Assembly: GCF_027579695.1 (NCBI RefSeq)
Contig: NC_083586.1
Span: 8,866,001 to 8,930,000, forward strand
Reading direction: 5' to 3'
Length of the DNA stretch: 64,000 nucleotides
Source of the DNA: Neoarius graeffei
Lineage: Eukaryota; Chordata; Actinopteri; Siluriformes; Ariidae
Of this stretch, positions 10,085 through 19,923 are shown piece by piece (the stretch's first letter is position 1; each line of letters starts with the position of its first letter). The translations under genes and the position numbers were made by a program. Under the pieces are notes generated by a model, which was given only the letters and a program-made list of their open reading frames with translations, searched no databases and was not told where the DNA came from.

Positions 10085-10310
10085 GCTGGCAAAAGTGACG
10101 ATGGTTCAACATCGTATATTCGACCTTCTCTGACGGTCGACAGATCAACCTTTACCCACGGTGATTCAACAGTGATAAATCGACCTTCTCCGACGGCGGA
10201 GAAATCGACGTTTCACGGCGCCGTTTCAGCGTTGATTTTCTGACTTACGACGGAAACCGACCATTCTGACCAAGAATCGGCGCCGTTTCAACGTCCCTCT
10301 GCTATCTGGG
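10085..10310 (-). repeat. Right subterminal repeats and terminal inverted repeat
   Basis: The segment has repeated words TCGACCTTCTC(T/C)GACGG, GGTTCAAC or GATTCAAC, and GGCGCCGTTTCA (twice, at about 10217 and 10279), then ends GCTATCTGGG. The motif clustering mirrors the left end. Confidence 0.65.
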
Positions 10311-10436
10311 TTGCCAAATATAACACCAAATCATAACAGAAGTTATCTCAAGGCAGTTTTCATATAGAGCAGGTCTAGATTATACTCTTTAAAATATACA
10401 AAGATCACATATGACTTATTAGTCAAATGTGATTAT

Positions 10437-10558
10437 CTCATCTCATCTCATCTCATCTCATTATCTCTAGCCGCTTTATCCTTCTACAGGGTCGCAGGCA
10501 AGCTGGAGCCTATCCCAGCTGACTACGGGCGAAAGGCGGGGTACACCCTGGACAAGTC
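10437..10558 (-). mobile_element. V-SINE copy 1, 5'-truncated
   Basis: Only the LINE-related 3' part is present, with a (CTCAT)n tail on the plus strand. It is flanked by a perfect 13-bp duplication CAAATGTGATTAT (10424-10436 and 10559-10571), proving insertion by target-primed reverse transcription with 5' truncation. Confidence 0.9.
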
Positions 10559-10571
10559 CAAATGTGATTAT

Positions 10572-11301
10572 ATTAGACTATATTTGTGTTTAACAGTAAC
10601 CATATGTGTATATCTACCAGTACTCTGATATGGCCAAAATAAACATTCCCTTTGTACTAGCATTGGGCCCAAACTTTGATCCTGCGACCTCGACCTTTGA
10701 CTCATTCTTCTTAAAATCAAATCAGTTCTTCTTTCCTGACCCTTAACACTTCCACCAAGTTTTGTACAAATTGCATCAAAACTGTCTGTTATGTTTGTAC
10801 TCACATACCGACAGACAGGAAAGAAACAATACCCCCGCTTGTGCTATCACATGCAAGGGTGTAAAAATTAGAAGTAAATATGAATTTATGTTCAACAAAT
10901 ATAACCTTGTAAATTTAAGTATTCATCTATTTATCCATTTGCTACACTTCAGTGATTTGTTTCACTGGATGTTTGTTCCTCCTCAATAGCTTGAAATTCA
11001 CTCAGGATCATAAGTATATGTACCAGAAAATGTATGGTGGTCAGCCAGCCATGCAAACACCCCAACAACCATGGCATGGGTACTTTTGCTTTTAGTATTC
11101 AACATTGAGACCCTTTTGAAGAGCAATCTCTGAGGTATGTCAATTGTCATAGAAATGTGTGTTTTTGTTTTAGTTATCTTTAAGTTTATTATGTAGATTG
11201 GACATCATGTTTTATCTCTTTCGGTAAAATCATGCAAGGTAATTAAGGAGTCTTTTGGTTAATCCTGGCTTTTTTGCAGAGATGTGTAGTAATACAACAT
11301 A
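10572..11301. other. Unassigned AT-rich sequence
   Basis: No recognisable repeat family or coding frame. Short ORFs here lack any family motif and have no splice or codon support. It may be original host intergenic or intronic DNA. Confidence 0.5.
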
Positions 11302-11313
11302 CCTCCAAGAAAT

Positions 11314-11679
11314 CTCATCTCATCTCATTATCTCTAGCCGCTTTATCCTTCTACAGGGTCGCAGGCAAGCTGGAGCCTATCCCAGCTGACTACGGGCGAA
11401 AGGCGGGGTACACCCTGGACAAGTCGCCAGGTCATCACAGGGCTGACACATAGACACAGACAACCATTCACACCTACGGTCAATTTAGAGTCACCAGTTA
11501 ACCTAACCTGCATGTCTTTGGACTGTGGGGGAAACCGGAGCACCCGGAGGAAACCCACGCGGACACGGGGAGAACATGCAAACTCCACACAGAAAGGCCC
11601 TCGCCGGCCCCGGGGCTCGAACCCAGGACCTTCTTGCTGTGAGGCGACAGCGCTAACCACTACACCACCGTGCCGCCCC
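11314..11679 (-). mobile_element. V-SINE copy 2, full length
   Basis: Read on the minus strand it starts with a tRNA-like head (GGTGTAGTGGTTAGCGC as A-box region, GGTTCGAGCCC as B box), then the conserved V-SINE core (GTTTGCATGTTCTCCCCGTG, GGGTTTCCTCCGGGTGC, CACAGTCCAAAGACATGC), then a LINE-related 3' part and an (ATGAG)n tail. A 12-bp duplication CCTCCAAGAAAT flanks it (11302-11313 and 11680-11691). RNA polymerase III transcribes such elements; a LINE supplies mobility. Confidence 0.93.
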
Positions 11680-11691
11680 CCTCCAAGAAAT

Positions 11692-11989
11692 GAGCAGAAT
11701 AAATAAAAAAATAGATAATTGTATCAATTTTTCTGAAAAGGGATTTCTAAGCTTTGTAAAGAAATGGTAGATACGCCCTACTGAATCATTCTTGATTAGC
11801 AAATAAAAAATTTGACCATTAGACATAGATTCTCAATTGTATTATCAGTATTGGGAATAGTCCTGCCTGTATTACAACTAAGCAAAATGACATTATGTTC
11901 AATCTAAAGGGAAATTTAGGTTAAAACGTGGATAAAATTGTCATTGATTTAAATTTGGATTAATGCCTGGTGTCAGCTGCTTTGGTTTG
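11692..11989. other. Unassigned AT-rich sequence
   Basis: Nothing recognisable. It is AT-rich with no open frame of note. Confidence 0.4.
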
Positions 11990-12262
11990 TGCAGTTCAAA
12001 AAACGTAGGTGTTATTTTTGACTCAGCATTAAAATTTGATAAATAAATTATGCAATAACAGCTTTTTGCATCTCAGGTCTATTGCTAAAGTAAAACCTTT
12101 TGTTTTGCATGCTTAATTTTTTGCTTGGACTTTTTTCACGTCCTTTATGTTGGTATCAGTCAGCTTTGTCTCAGTTGCAGCTCGTCCAAAATTCAGCTGC
12201 AAAGCGACTCACTGGCACCAAGAAGAGAGACCATATCTCTCTTCTCAGTGCCATACCATATA
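11990..12262 (+). mobile_element. LINE remnant, C-terminal reverse transcriptase region (L2/Rex1-like)
   Basis: Shifting frames give NVGVIFDSALKFDK, then YVGISQ-like and LSQLQLVQNSAAKRLTGTKKRDHIS, the conserved segment after the catalytic core of fish LINE polymerases, where the consensus reads LxxLQxVQNxAARLLT. At least two frame changes are present. It is dead and truncated at both ends. Confidence 0.72.
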
Positions 12263-12329
12263 TTATATCACTAGCCTCTCATCATCATCATTGTTCCCAG
12301 ATCAGATGGGATATATAATCTCTGGGTCT

Positions 12330-12505
12330 AACCAGAGATCTCTCCCCAGTTGGATATGCCCAGAAAACCTTCAACAGTAGGTGCCAAGGCATCAGATAAT
12401 CAGCTATCTGAAACACTTCAACTGGTGAGCAGTGGCTCTACTCGGAGCTCCCTATGGATGTCCAAGCTCCTCACACTCTAAGGTTGAGCCCAGACACCCT
12501 CTAGA
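12330..12505 (-). mobile_element. RTE-type LINE fragment
   Basis: On the minus strand this matches the region of fish RTE-type LINEs that also occurs at 45008-45469: words equivalent to GCTGAGCCCAG, GAGCTCGGAGTAGAGCC and the TTGAGGTG stretch can be aligned. It is short and degraded. Confidence 0.6.
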
Positions 12506-12527
12506 AGGTGTAGGCACTTGAAATGGT

Positions 12528-12881
12528 CCATCCATCATCTGTAGCTGCTTATCCCGTGTAGGGTCACAGGCAAGCTGGAGCCTATCCCAGCTGCCTATGG
12601 GCGAGAAGCAGGGTACACCCTGGACAAGTCACCAGGTCATCGCAGGACTGACACACAGAGGCAAACAACCAGTCACACCTATGGTCAATTTAGAGCCACC
12701 AATTAGCTTGCATGTCTTTGGACTGTTGGGGGAAACTGGAGCACCTGTAGGAGAACCATGCAGACATGGGGAGAACATGCAAACATCCACAGAGAAAGGC
12801 CCTCATCAGCTGCTGGGCTTGAACCCAGAACCTTCTTGCTGTGAGGCAGTGGTGCTAACCACAACACCACCGTGCCACCTG
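12528..12881 (-). mobile_element. V-SINE copy 3, older subfamily with CATC-type tail
   Basis: Same architecture as copy 2 but with many substitutions and an ATCC-rich tail. An 11-bp duplication CTTGAAATGGT flanks it (12517-12527 and 12882-12892), so the insertion boundaries are still readable. Confidence 0.88.
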
Positions 12882-13106
12882 CTTGAAATGGTGTTGTGTG
12901 AAATATGCTCTGTAAATAAATTGACTTGAATTTATTTGACTATTTACATGATCACCATTGTAATCAAGCTACTTGATTTAATAGATTTTAATTTTACTCA
13001 ACTTGGTTGTCTCAAGATTTATGTTGAAAAAGGGAAGTGCATGGATGTGGAATTATATAGGATGGAAGTTCATTTTGATTTTGTTTGAAAATTTTCTCTT
13101 TCTTAG

Positions 13107-13181
13107 GTGGCAAGTCCAAAAAGGCAGACACTGGTGAGGAAAAAGATGCGCTGGACAGCACAAAAGTTGATGCTATAATGA
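13107..13181 (+). other. Candidate host exon of 75 bases
   Basis: A pyrimidine-rich acceptor (TTTTCTCTTTCTTAG) precedes it and a strong donor (A before GTAAGAATG) follows. Only one frame is open: GKSKKADTGEEKDALDSTKV then DAIM, a charged, disordered-looking peptide. The exon would be symmetric (phase 1-1), as alternatively spliced cassette exons often are. No flanking exon was found, and I do not recognise the peptide. The surrounding few hundred bases are not a known repeat. It is therefore a weak candidate for the host gene whose intron collected these transposons. Confidence 0.3.
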
Positions 13182-13599
13182 GTAAGAATGCTACTTAGCT
13201 TGACTTGTGTGGATGTCCCCAAGCACAGCTACAAGCGCCTGTATTGGCAAGAATGTAGCAATAGATTACAGTGGTGCTTGAAAGTATGCGAACCCTTTAG
13301 AATTTTCTATATTTCTGCATAAATATGGCCTAAAATATCATCAGATTTTCATACAAATCCTAAAAGTAGATAAAGAGAACCCAGTTAAACAAATGAGACA
13401 ACAAATATTATACTTGGTCATTTATTTATTGAGAAAAATGATCCAATATTACATATCTGTGAGTGACAAAAGTATGTGAACCTCTAGGATTAGCAGTTAA
13501 TTTGAAGGTGAAATTAGAGTCAGGTGTTTTCAATCAGTGGGATGACAATCAGGTGTGAGTGGGCACCCTGTTTTATTTACAGAACAGGGATCTATCAAA

Positions 13600-14376
13600 T
13601 GCTGTGTTCACACTTATACTGGTACGATAGTGGTATAACTGTATCGATACAAAGTATACCAGGAGTTTAGTGCATCTGTCCACACTAACAAGAAATGTTT
13701 GTGGTTTTCTTTCACGGAAGTTGAAATGCGCATGCGCGAAATGTTTCTGTGGTTACCGAGTAACTTCCTTCCAAGAATATATGGTGGATGAAACAACGTG
13801 TGTGTGCTTTTTGTTGTCAATGTACAGTCTGTATTTCTGGTGGTCATTTATTCAGTCGAATCGTATAAAATGCGCAAGGCAATTGAGAAAGAAACAAAGA
13901 AAATGAATCTCCCTTTCTCCCCCCTCCCTTTCTCCCTCTTCCCTTCTCTTCCCCTCCCTTTCTCTCCCTTTTCCCCTCTTCCTCCTTTCTTCCTCCCTCT
14001 TTCCCCCTCCCCCTCTCCCTTTCTCCCCCCTTTCTTTGCTCCATGTAGCTCCACGGTCGTTTTGAGCCATTTTGACGTTTTATTTACAGCTGGAAAGCAC
14101 GGGCATTTTGTATTGTATGAATAACCCGGAAGACGTAGGAATGGTTCATTGCGCTTGAGCATTATATTTGTATCGATACAGAGCCACTTCATCTGTCCAC
14201 ACTACAGCGAAGCACTACAGTACCGATACTGTACCGGTACGAAACCCATACATTTGTGGGTTTCGTACCGATACAGTTATACCTCTACAGTACCGGTATA
14301 GTTGCTAGTGTGGACAGGTGTTGCGGTACAAAAGTAGTTTCGTATCGGTACAAAATCTCTAATGTGGACAGGGTAT
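13600..14376. mobile_element. MITE-like insertion rich in GTACCGATAC palindromes
   Basis: The group B consensus, seen in copy 2, is interrupted here. The two ends are imperfect inverted copies (CTGTGTTCACACTTA against CCTGTCCACATTA reversed). Inside, words such as TATCGATACA, GTACCGATAC and ACCGGTAC recur in both orientations at both ends. There is no coding region. A target duplication is uncertain (AA at most). Confidence 0.6.
13908..14037 (+). repeat. 130-base pure pyrimidine tract
   Basis: Every base is C or T, in CCCTTT, CTCCC and TTCC variants. Such tracts can form triplex (H-DNA) structures. The ORFs on the other strand here are only low-complexity Arg/Gly/Glu. Confidence 0.9.
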
Positions 14377-14695
14377 AAGTCTGATCTTCATAACACATGT
14401 TTGTGGAAGTGTATCATGGCATGAACAAAGGAGATTTCTGAGGACCTCAGAAAAAAGCATTGATGATGCTCATCAGGCTGGAAAAGGTGACAAAACTACC
14501 TCTAAGGAGTTTGGACTCCACCAATCCACAGTCAGACAGATTGTGTACAAATGGAGGAAATTCAAGACCATTGTTACCCTCCTCAGGAGTGGTCAACCAG
14601 CAAAGATCACTCCAAGAGCAAGGCGTGTCACAGTCTGCAAGGTCACAGAGGACCCCAGGGTAACTTCTAAGCAACTGAAGGCCTGTCTCACATTG

Positions 14696-17600
14696 ATGAT
14701 GATGACGATCCACTGTATTCTGCAGCTCAGTATTGCTGTCGAAACAACTTCTGGCTGCAATCAGTCTTTCTTCCTTTCATTCCACTGTGTCTTCTTCCTT
14801 GTGAGCTGCCATAGCTCTCTGAGTTTCTTTGCAGTTCTGAGATTTCCTATCCCTATGTTTTTGAGGTCTGTCCTCAGGACACTTAGTAAGTTTGTACAGT
14901 GTCTTCCTCTTCTCACCCTATACCTGCTGCATCCCACTATGGCAAAGTCCAGCGCTTTTTGTGCTGGAGTGTCTGCCGGCATTCGGAGGATATGTCCAAA
15001 CATGCACCACCTGAGTTGGGTTACTTTTGTTGAGAAGTGGGATAGTATTACACATCTTGTACAGTGCCTTGTTGGAAATCTTGTGCGGCCACTGATACCC
15101 TGTGATTTTGCGCAGATGTTTTCGGTGACAGGCATCAAGTTTGTCCATGGCTGTCTTTGGCACTGCCCAGCTGTTGCAGTTTTACAGCATTATTGAGAGA
15201 CAAGTTGCATTATATATTTGCAACTTTTTTTGTCAGAGGAATTTTCGATCCACGGATCCATAGCTTCCAAAAGGATCGAAAGGTGATGTTAGCCATGATG
15301 CAGCGTGCTTCTATGTCTGAGGAGCTGCAGAGTAGGGATCCAAGGATCTTACTTTTCCTCCAGCTCTCCACTCCTCGGAGGGGTTTGTTGTCCTCTCCTT
15401 TTTCCTTTGTATCCTCTAGGTAGATATGGGCGAATTCTGTCTTACCCTCATTAACAAACAGGTTTGAATCTTTCAGATTCTTGACAGCTATTGGACGGAG
15501 TCTTTGCAGTGTGTCCTTTTCCTCATCAACAAAATCCATGTCATCCACATATTCCATTTCTAGTGGCATACCTAGATCTGAAATTGGAGGGTTTGGTCTT
15601 GTAGAACTTCTCCATATGGATGACAGAGCAGAGGCAAGGTAGCAGATGAACAGCACCGGGGACAGACTGTCTCCTTGTGAGGACCCAATAGTTGTTTCAA
15701 AATCTGCTGAGCAGGTGGTGTTGACTCTAACCTTCAGCTTGGTGCCTGCAAGTAGAAATCTTACCAGTCGGAGTTCGTCTTTGTTGCACCCTGCTTGGTC
15801 TAGCACTTCCTGGATTTTGGATCTTTTGATGGTGTCGAAGGCACGGGACATATCTATACCCATCTTGTAGAAGTCCCAATGTTTGATCATTACCACAGAA
15901 ACGAGCATTCGCTGGGCCCACACGATATCTGCGCAACTGTGTCCCCTCTTGAACCCACCCTGATAAGGTCCTGTAAACTTGTCAATTTTGTCCCTGATGC
16001 GATGCAGTGTAACAGTGGACAGGATTTTCCTTATGCTGTTCAGGAGGACAATAGGGCGAAGATTCGCGGGTGGACCAGGTGGTTTTTTGGGTTTGGGCAG
16101 GGCAATCAAGATTCCTTGACCAATAGATTCAATTGAATGATGATATTCAAAGGCATAATTGATGATGGATGTAATGATTGGTGATATGGCATCACTCCCA
16201 TATTTATAAACTTCATTACTAACTCCATCTGGCCCTGCTGAGCGTCCAGTGTTAAGGGTCTTTATGGCATTTTTCACTTCTAGCTCTGTGATTGGTGCTT
16301 CTAGGGGTCTGGGTTCCCCTTGGAATGGCTCCAGCTGTTTGCCTTCTGGGTCTGTGGACTGTTCCTGGAACCACTCTCTGATTGCTTCCGCCTTTCCCCT
16401 GTCCATAGCAATGAATTGGCCTTCTGTGTTGTGCACTGATAGCGTTGGTTGGGGGAGTCCAACTTTAAGGGCACGGATGGCCTTGAACATCTTTCGGCAT
16501 TCATCTGTGGATGAGATCTCATCTGCCAGGGTGTCTGCTCTAGCGATCTCAAGTTCCTTGAGACGTTTGTTTATTTTGCAAAGGATGTTATTACATGCTT
16601 TACGGAGGTTGCTTTTGTTTTGGCTGTGGCCTTTTTGGTAGATGCGTAGTCTCAGTGCTTTTTGCTTCTCTGATAGTTCCATTACCAAAGGGTCATCTAT
16701 GTGTTTCCTGCCTCTGTTGCCTTTTAGCACTCCTAGGGTGCTGGCAGCTGACAGGTCCATGCATTTTTGCAGGGAGTTTAATGCTTTGTTGGGATTTTGC
16801 TCAATGTTTGTGTTGGCTATTTTCTTTTGCAAGCTTTTCTTATACTGTTCTTGTGTTTTGACATTGTTGAGTCTTGCTAGGTCGTACTTGACCTGGTTAT
16901 TCTGACTCTGTGTTTTCTTATGGACCAGATAAATTTTGTCCATCCTATTATGTGTGACCACTGGTTTGTGATCTGAGTTGAGATCTGTGCCTCCATATGT
17001 GCAGGAGTCTTTGAGTAATGGTTTGCTCTTGGACTTACAGAGTATAAAGTCTATTTGGTTGAAGATGGCTTTTGTGGCTTTGGAACCTGCCTTGTGGTCA
17101 GCAATGTGCCCAACCCAGGTTGTTCTATGACGGGCTGGGTGCTTGAATGCTGTGTTTGTTGCAAACAGGCCATTAGCGCTGATGAAGGATGCCAATGCTT
17201 CCCCATTGCTATTTCTCTTTCCTATTCCATATGACCCTATACACATGTCTAGTTCTGCATCTTTGTCAGCTTTGCTAAGTCTCCCTAGTTTAGCATTGAA
17301 ATCTCCACATACAAATAGAGACCACCTGGCTGGGACTTTGATAGCATGGCTCAGTTCATTGTAGAGTGTATCTACTAGTGACGGATTTTCTTGAGCTCTC
17401 TCTGATGTTGGGCCATATACATTGACGATTCGGCATTTTATGGTTTTGCCATTTCTAAGTGGAAGTGATAGGTCCATGGTGGCTATGTGGTCACTGATGC
17501 GTCCGTAGTTAAGTACATTGTTCAAGAGTCTTGGTCCTATCACAAACCCCAACCTGTGATGGGTTGTTTCTTTTTCTGATTTCTCCATGAGAATATGTTT

Positions 17601-17967
17601 TCTGTTTCTGATTCTCCATGAGAATCAATTTGTGACCAGTTTGGAGGGTTTGTTCTGAATGACTGGTTACTTTTGTCTCTTGGATACATGCAATGTCAAT
17701 GTTGTAATGCTCACAGTCTGTTCCAAGTATTTGTCTCTTCATGGCTGAGGTCAAGCCTCATACATTCCATGTTGCAAAGGCAAACTGTTGAGAAGATGGC
17801 GGTGCCCGAGGGTGCCGGACACAGCTTCTCGGTTGAAGAAAGGTAGACATTGAAGAGGTTGCCCTCTTTATGTGGTTGTCAGTTCGCAATCCTTGATGAC
17901 TTGGATTGACAACTGTGTTGGTACTGACGGGGAGGACCTTGTGAAGGTGTCATCATCCCTCCCCCTC
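14696..17967 (-). mobile_element. Non-LTR retrotransposon (APE endonuclease and reverse transcriptase)
   Basis: A 10-bp target duplication TCTCACATTG flanks it (14686-14695 and 17968-17977). On the minus strand it ends with a (CAT)n tail. About 3.3 kb remain. It carries an endonuclease-RT reading frame and is inserted into a Tc1 transposase gene. The clade is not certain; the C-terminus recalls RTE-like elements. Confidence 0.88.
14761..17754 (-). pseudogene. LINE endonuclease/reverse transcriptase polyprotein, frameshifted
   Basis: The product nicks genomic DNA and reverse-transcribes its own RNA onto it. The N-terminus (17754-17588 frame) has NIDIACIQETKV, the APE endonuclease catalytic Glu motif. 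A frame change at about 17588 lies where a 17-base segment is duplicated. The 792-residue main frame (15210-17588) contains GDFNAKLG and SDHKPV of the endonuclease, then RT motifs MGIDMSRAFD, GSSQGDSLSPVLF and the active site EYVDDMDF (YVDD instead of the common YADD). The C-terminal part with RWCMFGHILRMP lies in other frames below 15163, so at least two more frameshifts are present. The long open frame suggests recent activity. Confidence 0.85.
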
Positions 17968-18938
17968 TCTCACATTGGCTAATGTTAATGTTCATGAGTC
18001 CACCATCAGGAGAACACTGAACAATAATGGTGTGCATGGCAGGGTTGCAAGGAGAAAGCCACTGCTCTCCAAAAAGAACATTGCTGCTCATCTGCAGTTT
18101 GCTAAAGATCATGTGGACAAGCCAGAAGGCTATTGGGAAAAAATGTTTTGTTGATGGATGAGACCAAACTAGAAGTTTTGGTTCAAATGAGAAGCATTAT
18201 GTTTAGAGAAAGGAAAACACTGCATTCCAGCATAAGAACCTTATCCCATCTGTGAAACCTGGTGGTGGTAGTATCATGGTTTGGGCCTGTTTTGCTGCAT
18301 CTGGACCAGGATGGCTTGTCATCATTGATGGAATAAAGAATTATGAATTATACCAGCAAATTCTAAAGGAAAATGTTAGGACTGTCCATGAACTGAATCT
18401 GAAGAGAAGGTGGGTCATGCAGCAAGACAACGACCCTCAGCACACAAGTCATTCTACCAAAGAATGGCTAAAGAAGAATAAAGTTAATGTTTTGGAATGG
18501 CCAAGTCAAAGTCCTGACCTTAATCCAATCGAAATGTTGTGGAAGGACCTGAAGTGAGCAGTTCATGTGAGGAAACCCACCAACATCTCAGAGTTGAAGC
18601 TGTTCTGTACAGAGGAATGGGCTAAAATTCCTCCAAGCCAGTGTGCAGGACTGATCAACAGTTACCAGAAATATTTAGTTGCAGTTATTGCTGCACAAGG
18701 GGGTCACACAAGATACTAAAAGCAAAGGTTCACATACTTTTGCCACTCACAGATATGTAATATTGGATCATTTTCCTCAATAAATGAATGAGCAAGTATA
18801 ATGTTTTTGTCTCAATTGTTTAACTGGGTTCTCGTTATCTACTATTAGGACTTGTGTGAAAATCTGATGTTTTAGGTCATATTTATGCAGAAATATAGAA
18901 CATTCTAAAGGGTTCACAAATGTTCAAGCACCACTGTA

Positions 18939-19357
18939 TGTATCATGACACAAGTTTCAAGATTCAGTTGGCCTCTTTTGTCAAATTTGTGTTAAATGCC
19001 AAGTAACCGTAGAACAAGTGTAAGATCACCACTGAGAATATTCTGAAATAAGATGCAATGTTTCAGATATTTGATATGGTTTATAGTTTTAACAGTTGAA
19101 GGTTAAAAAGTCATATTTGGCTGGTGTAAATTGTTTCATTTTCCCTTGGCTTTGCTAGAGTGGGTGATGTCATAATCTAGTTTGTCCTGATAGTAAAATT
19201 TGATTATAAGATTTGAAATGCAATGTTTTTGATTTATTACAGATTCAGTGATGCAGAAGTTTCCAGGCACTACCAGGGGCCAATTGGGGGTTGCAATAAA
19301 CCAAAAAAAATGACGGAGTTGAGGGCATTGAAAAAAAAGCCCCACCACTATCACTGG
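18939..19357. other. Unassigned sequence between two group B elements
   Basis: No repeat family is recognised. A plausible acceptor (TGATTTATTACAG at about 19230-19242) precedes a short open stretch, but it does not continue the frame of the candidate exon at 13107-13181 and gives a stop if joined to it. Confidence 0.4.
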
Positions 19358-19490
19358 AGCCCTGTGATGACCTGGCGACTTGTCCAGGGTGTACCCCGCC
19401 TTTCGCCAGTAGTCAGCTGGGATAGGCTCTAGCTTGCCTGTGACCCTGTAGAACAGAATAAAGTGGCAAGAGATAATGAGATGAGATGAG
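19358..19490 (+). mobile_element. V-SINE copy 4, 5'-truncated
   Basis: Only the LINE-related 3' half with an ATGAGATGAG tail is present. An 11-bp duplication ACTATCACTGG flanks it (19347-19357 and 19491-19501). Confidence 0.88.
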
Positions 19491-19923
19491 ACTATCACTG
19501 GTGTTTGTTCCGTTTTTTTCTGTGTTTGGTCAGTCATGAAGTTTCTCTGATAATATACAGTAGTGCTTGAAAGTTTGTGAACAGTTAGAATTTTCTATAT
19601 TTCTGCATACATATGACTTAAAACATCATCAGATTTGCACAAAAGTCCTAAAAGTAGATAAAGAGAACCCAGTTAAACAAATGAGACAAAAATATTATAC
19701 TTGGTCATTTATTTATTGAGGAAAATGATCCAATATTACATATATGTGAGTGGCAAAAGTATGTGAAACTCAAGTATTAGCAGTTAATTTGAAGGTGAAA
19801 TTAGAGTCAGGTGTTTTCAATCAATGGGATGACAATCAGGTGTGAGTGGGCACCCTGTTTTATTTAAAGAACAGGGATCTATCAAAGTCTTATCTTCACA
19901 ACACATGTTTGTGGAAGTGTATC

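Larger units (their letters stand above)
4388..10310 (-). mobile_element. En/Spm-like (CACTA Tnp2-type) DNA transposon with two genes
   Basis: The left end reads CCCAGATAGCAAAAGGGCGT and the right end, reverse complemented, CCCAGATAGCAGAGGGACGT, an imperfect terminal inverted repeat. A 2-bp TT at each side may be the target duplication. Both ends carry clusters of short GC-rich subterminal motifs (CGACGG, TTCGACC, GTTGATTC), a hallmark of the En/Spm superfamily. Inside, on the minus strand, are a transposase gene of the Tnp2 type and a multi-exon partner gene, the usual two-gene layout of this superfamily. The right part contains a short MITE and duplicated segments. The terminal sequence is not the plant CACTA, so the superfamily call rests on the transposase and the layout. 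Confidence 0.75.
14416..18719 (+). pseudogene. Tc1-like transposase, group B copy 1, split by a LINE
   Basis: The N-terminal half (14416-14695) begins with the group start ATG and keeps the paired helix-turn-helix (LHQSTVRQIVYKWRKFKTIV). The second half (from 17968) holds STIRRTLNNNGVH..., a first-aspartate region disrupted by a frame change near 18140 (DETK is still readable), the second aspartate in QQDNDPQHTS, and the glutamate in PNPIEMLW, 34 residues later. It ends GGHTRY before TAA. The third codon is TGA where Arg is expected (a CpG change). The LINE at 14696-17967 makes it inactive. Confidence 0.85.
13269..18936 (+). mobile_element. Tc1-like element, group B copy 1, with two insertions
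   Basis: TA flanks it at 13267-13268 and 18937-18938. The ends read CAGTGGTGCTTGAAAG and the reverse complement (CAAGCACCACTG). The long terminal repeats of about 200 bases are typical of this group. The transposase is on the plus strand. A MITE-like insertion (13600-14376) sits in the left repeat and a LINE (14696-17967) in the coding region. Confidence 0.9.

Noticed and set aside
11343..11660. ORFs of about 105-109 codons recurring at 11343, 40642, 50134 and 52256
   Set aside because: All lie inside V-SINE copies on the strand carrying the tRNA-like head; they are shadows of a non-coding SINE.
11600..11679. tRNA-like sequence with A and B boxes
   Set aside because: It is the head of a V-SINE with no cloverleaf of a functional tRNA; the same head occurs in all full copies.
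13844..14192. Three overlapping ORFs of 66-114 codons on the minus strand
   Set aside because: They translate the pyrimidine tract into Arg/Gly/Glu/Lys repeats; no domain, start context or splice support.
19223..19432. 69-codon ORF after a good acceptor-like TTATTACAG
   Set aside because: Its second half is V-SINE sequence, and joining it to the exon at 13107-13181 gives an immediate stop.
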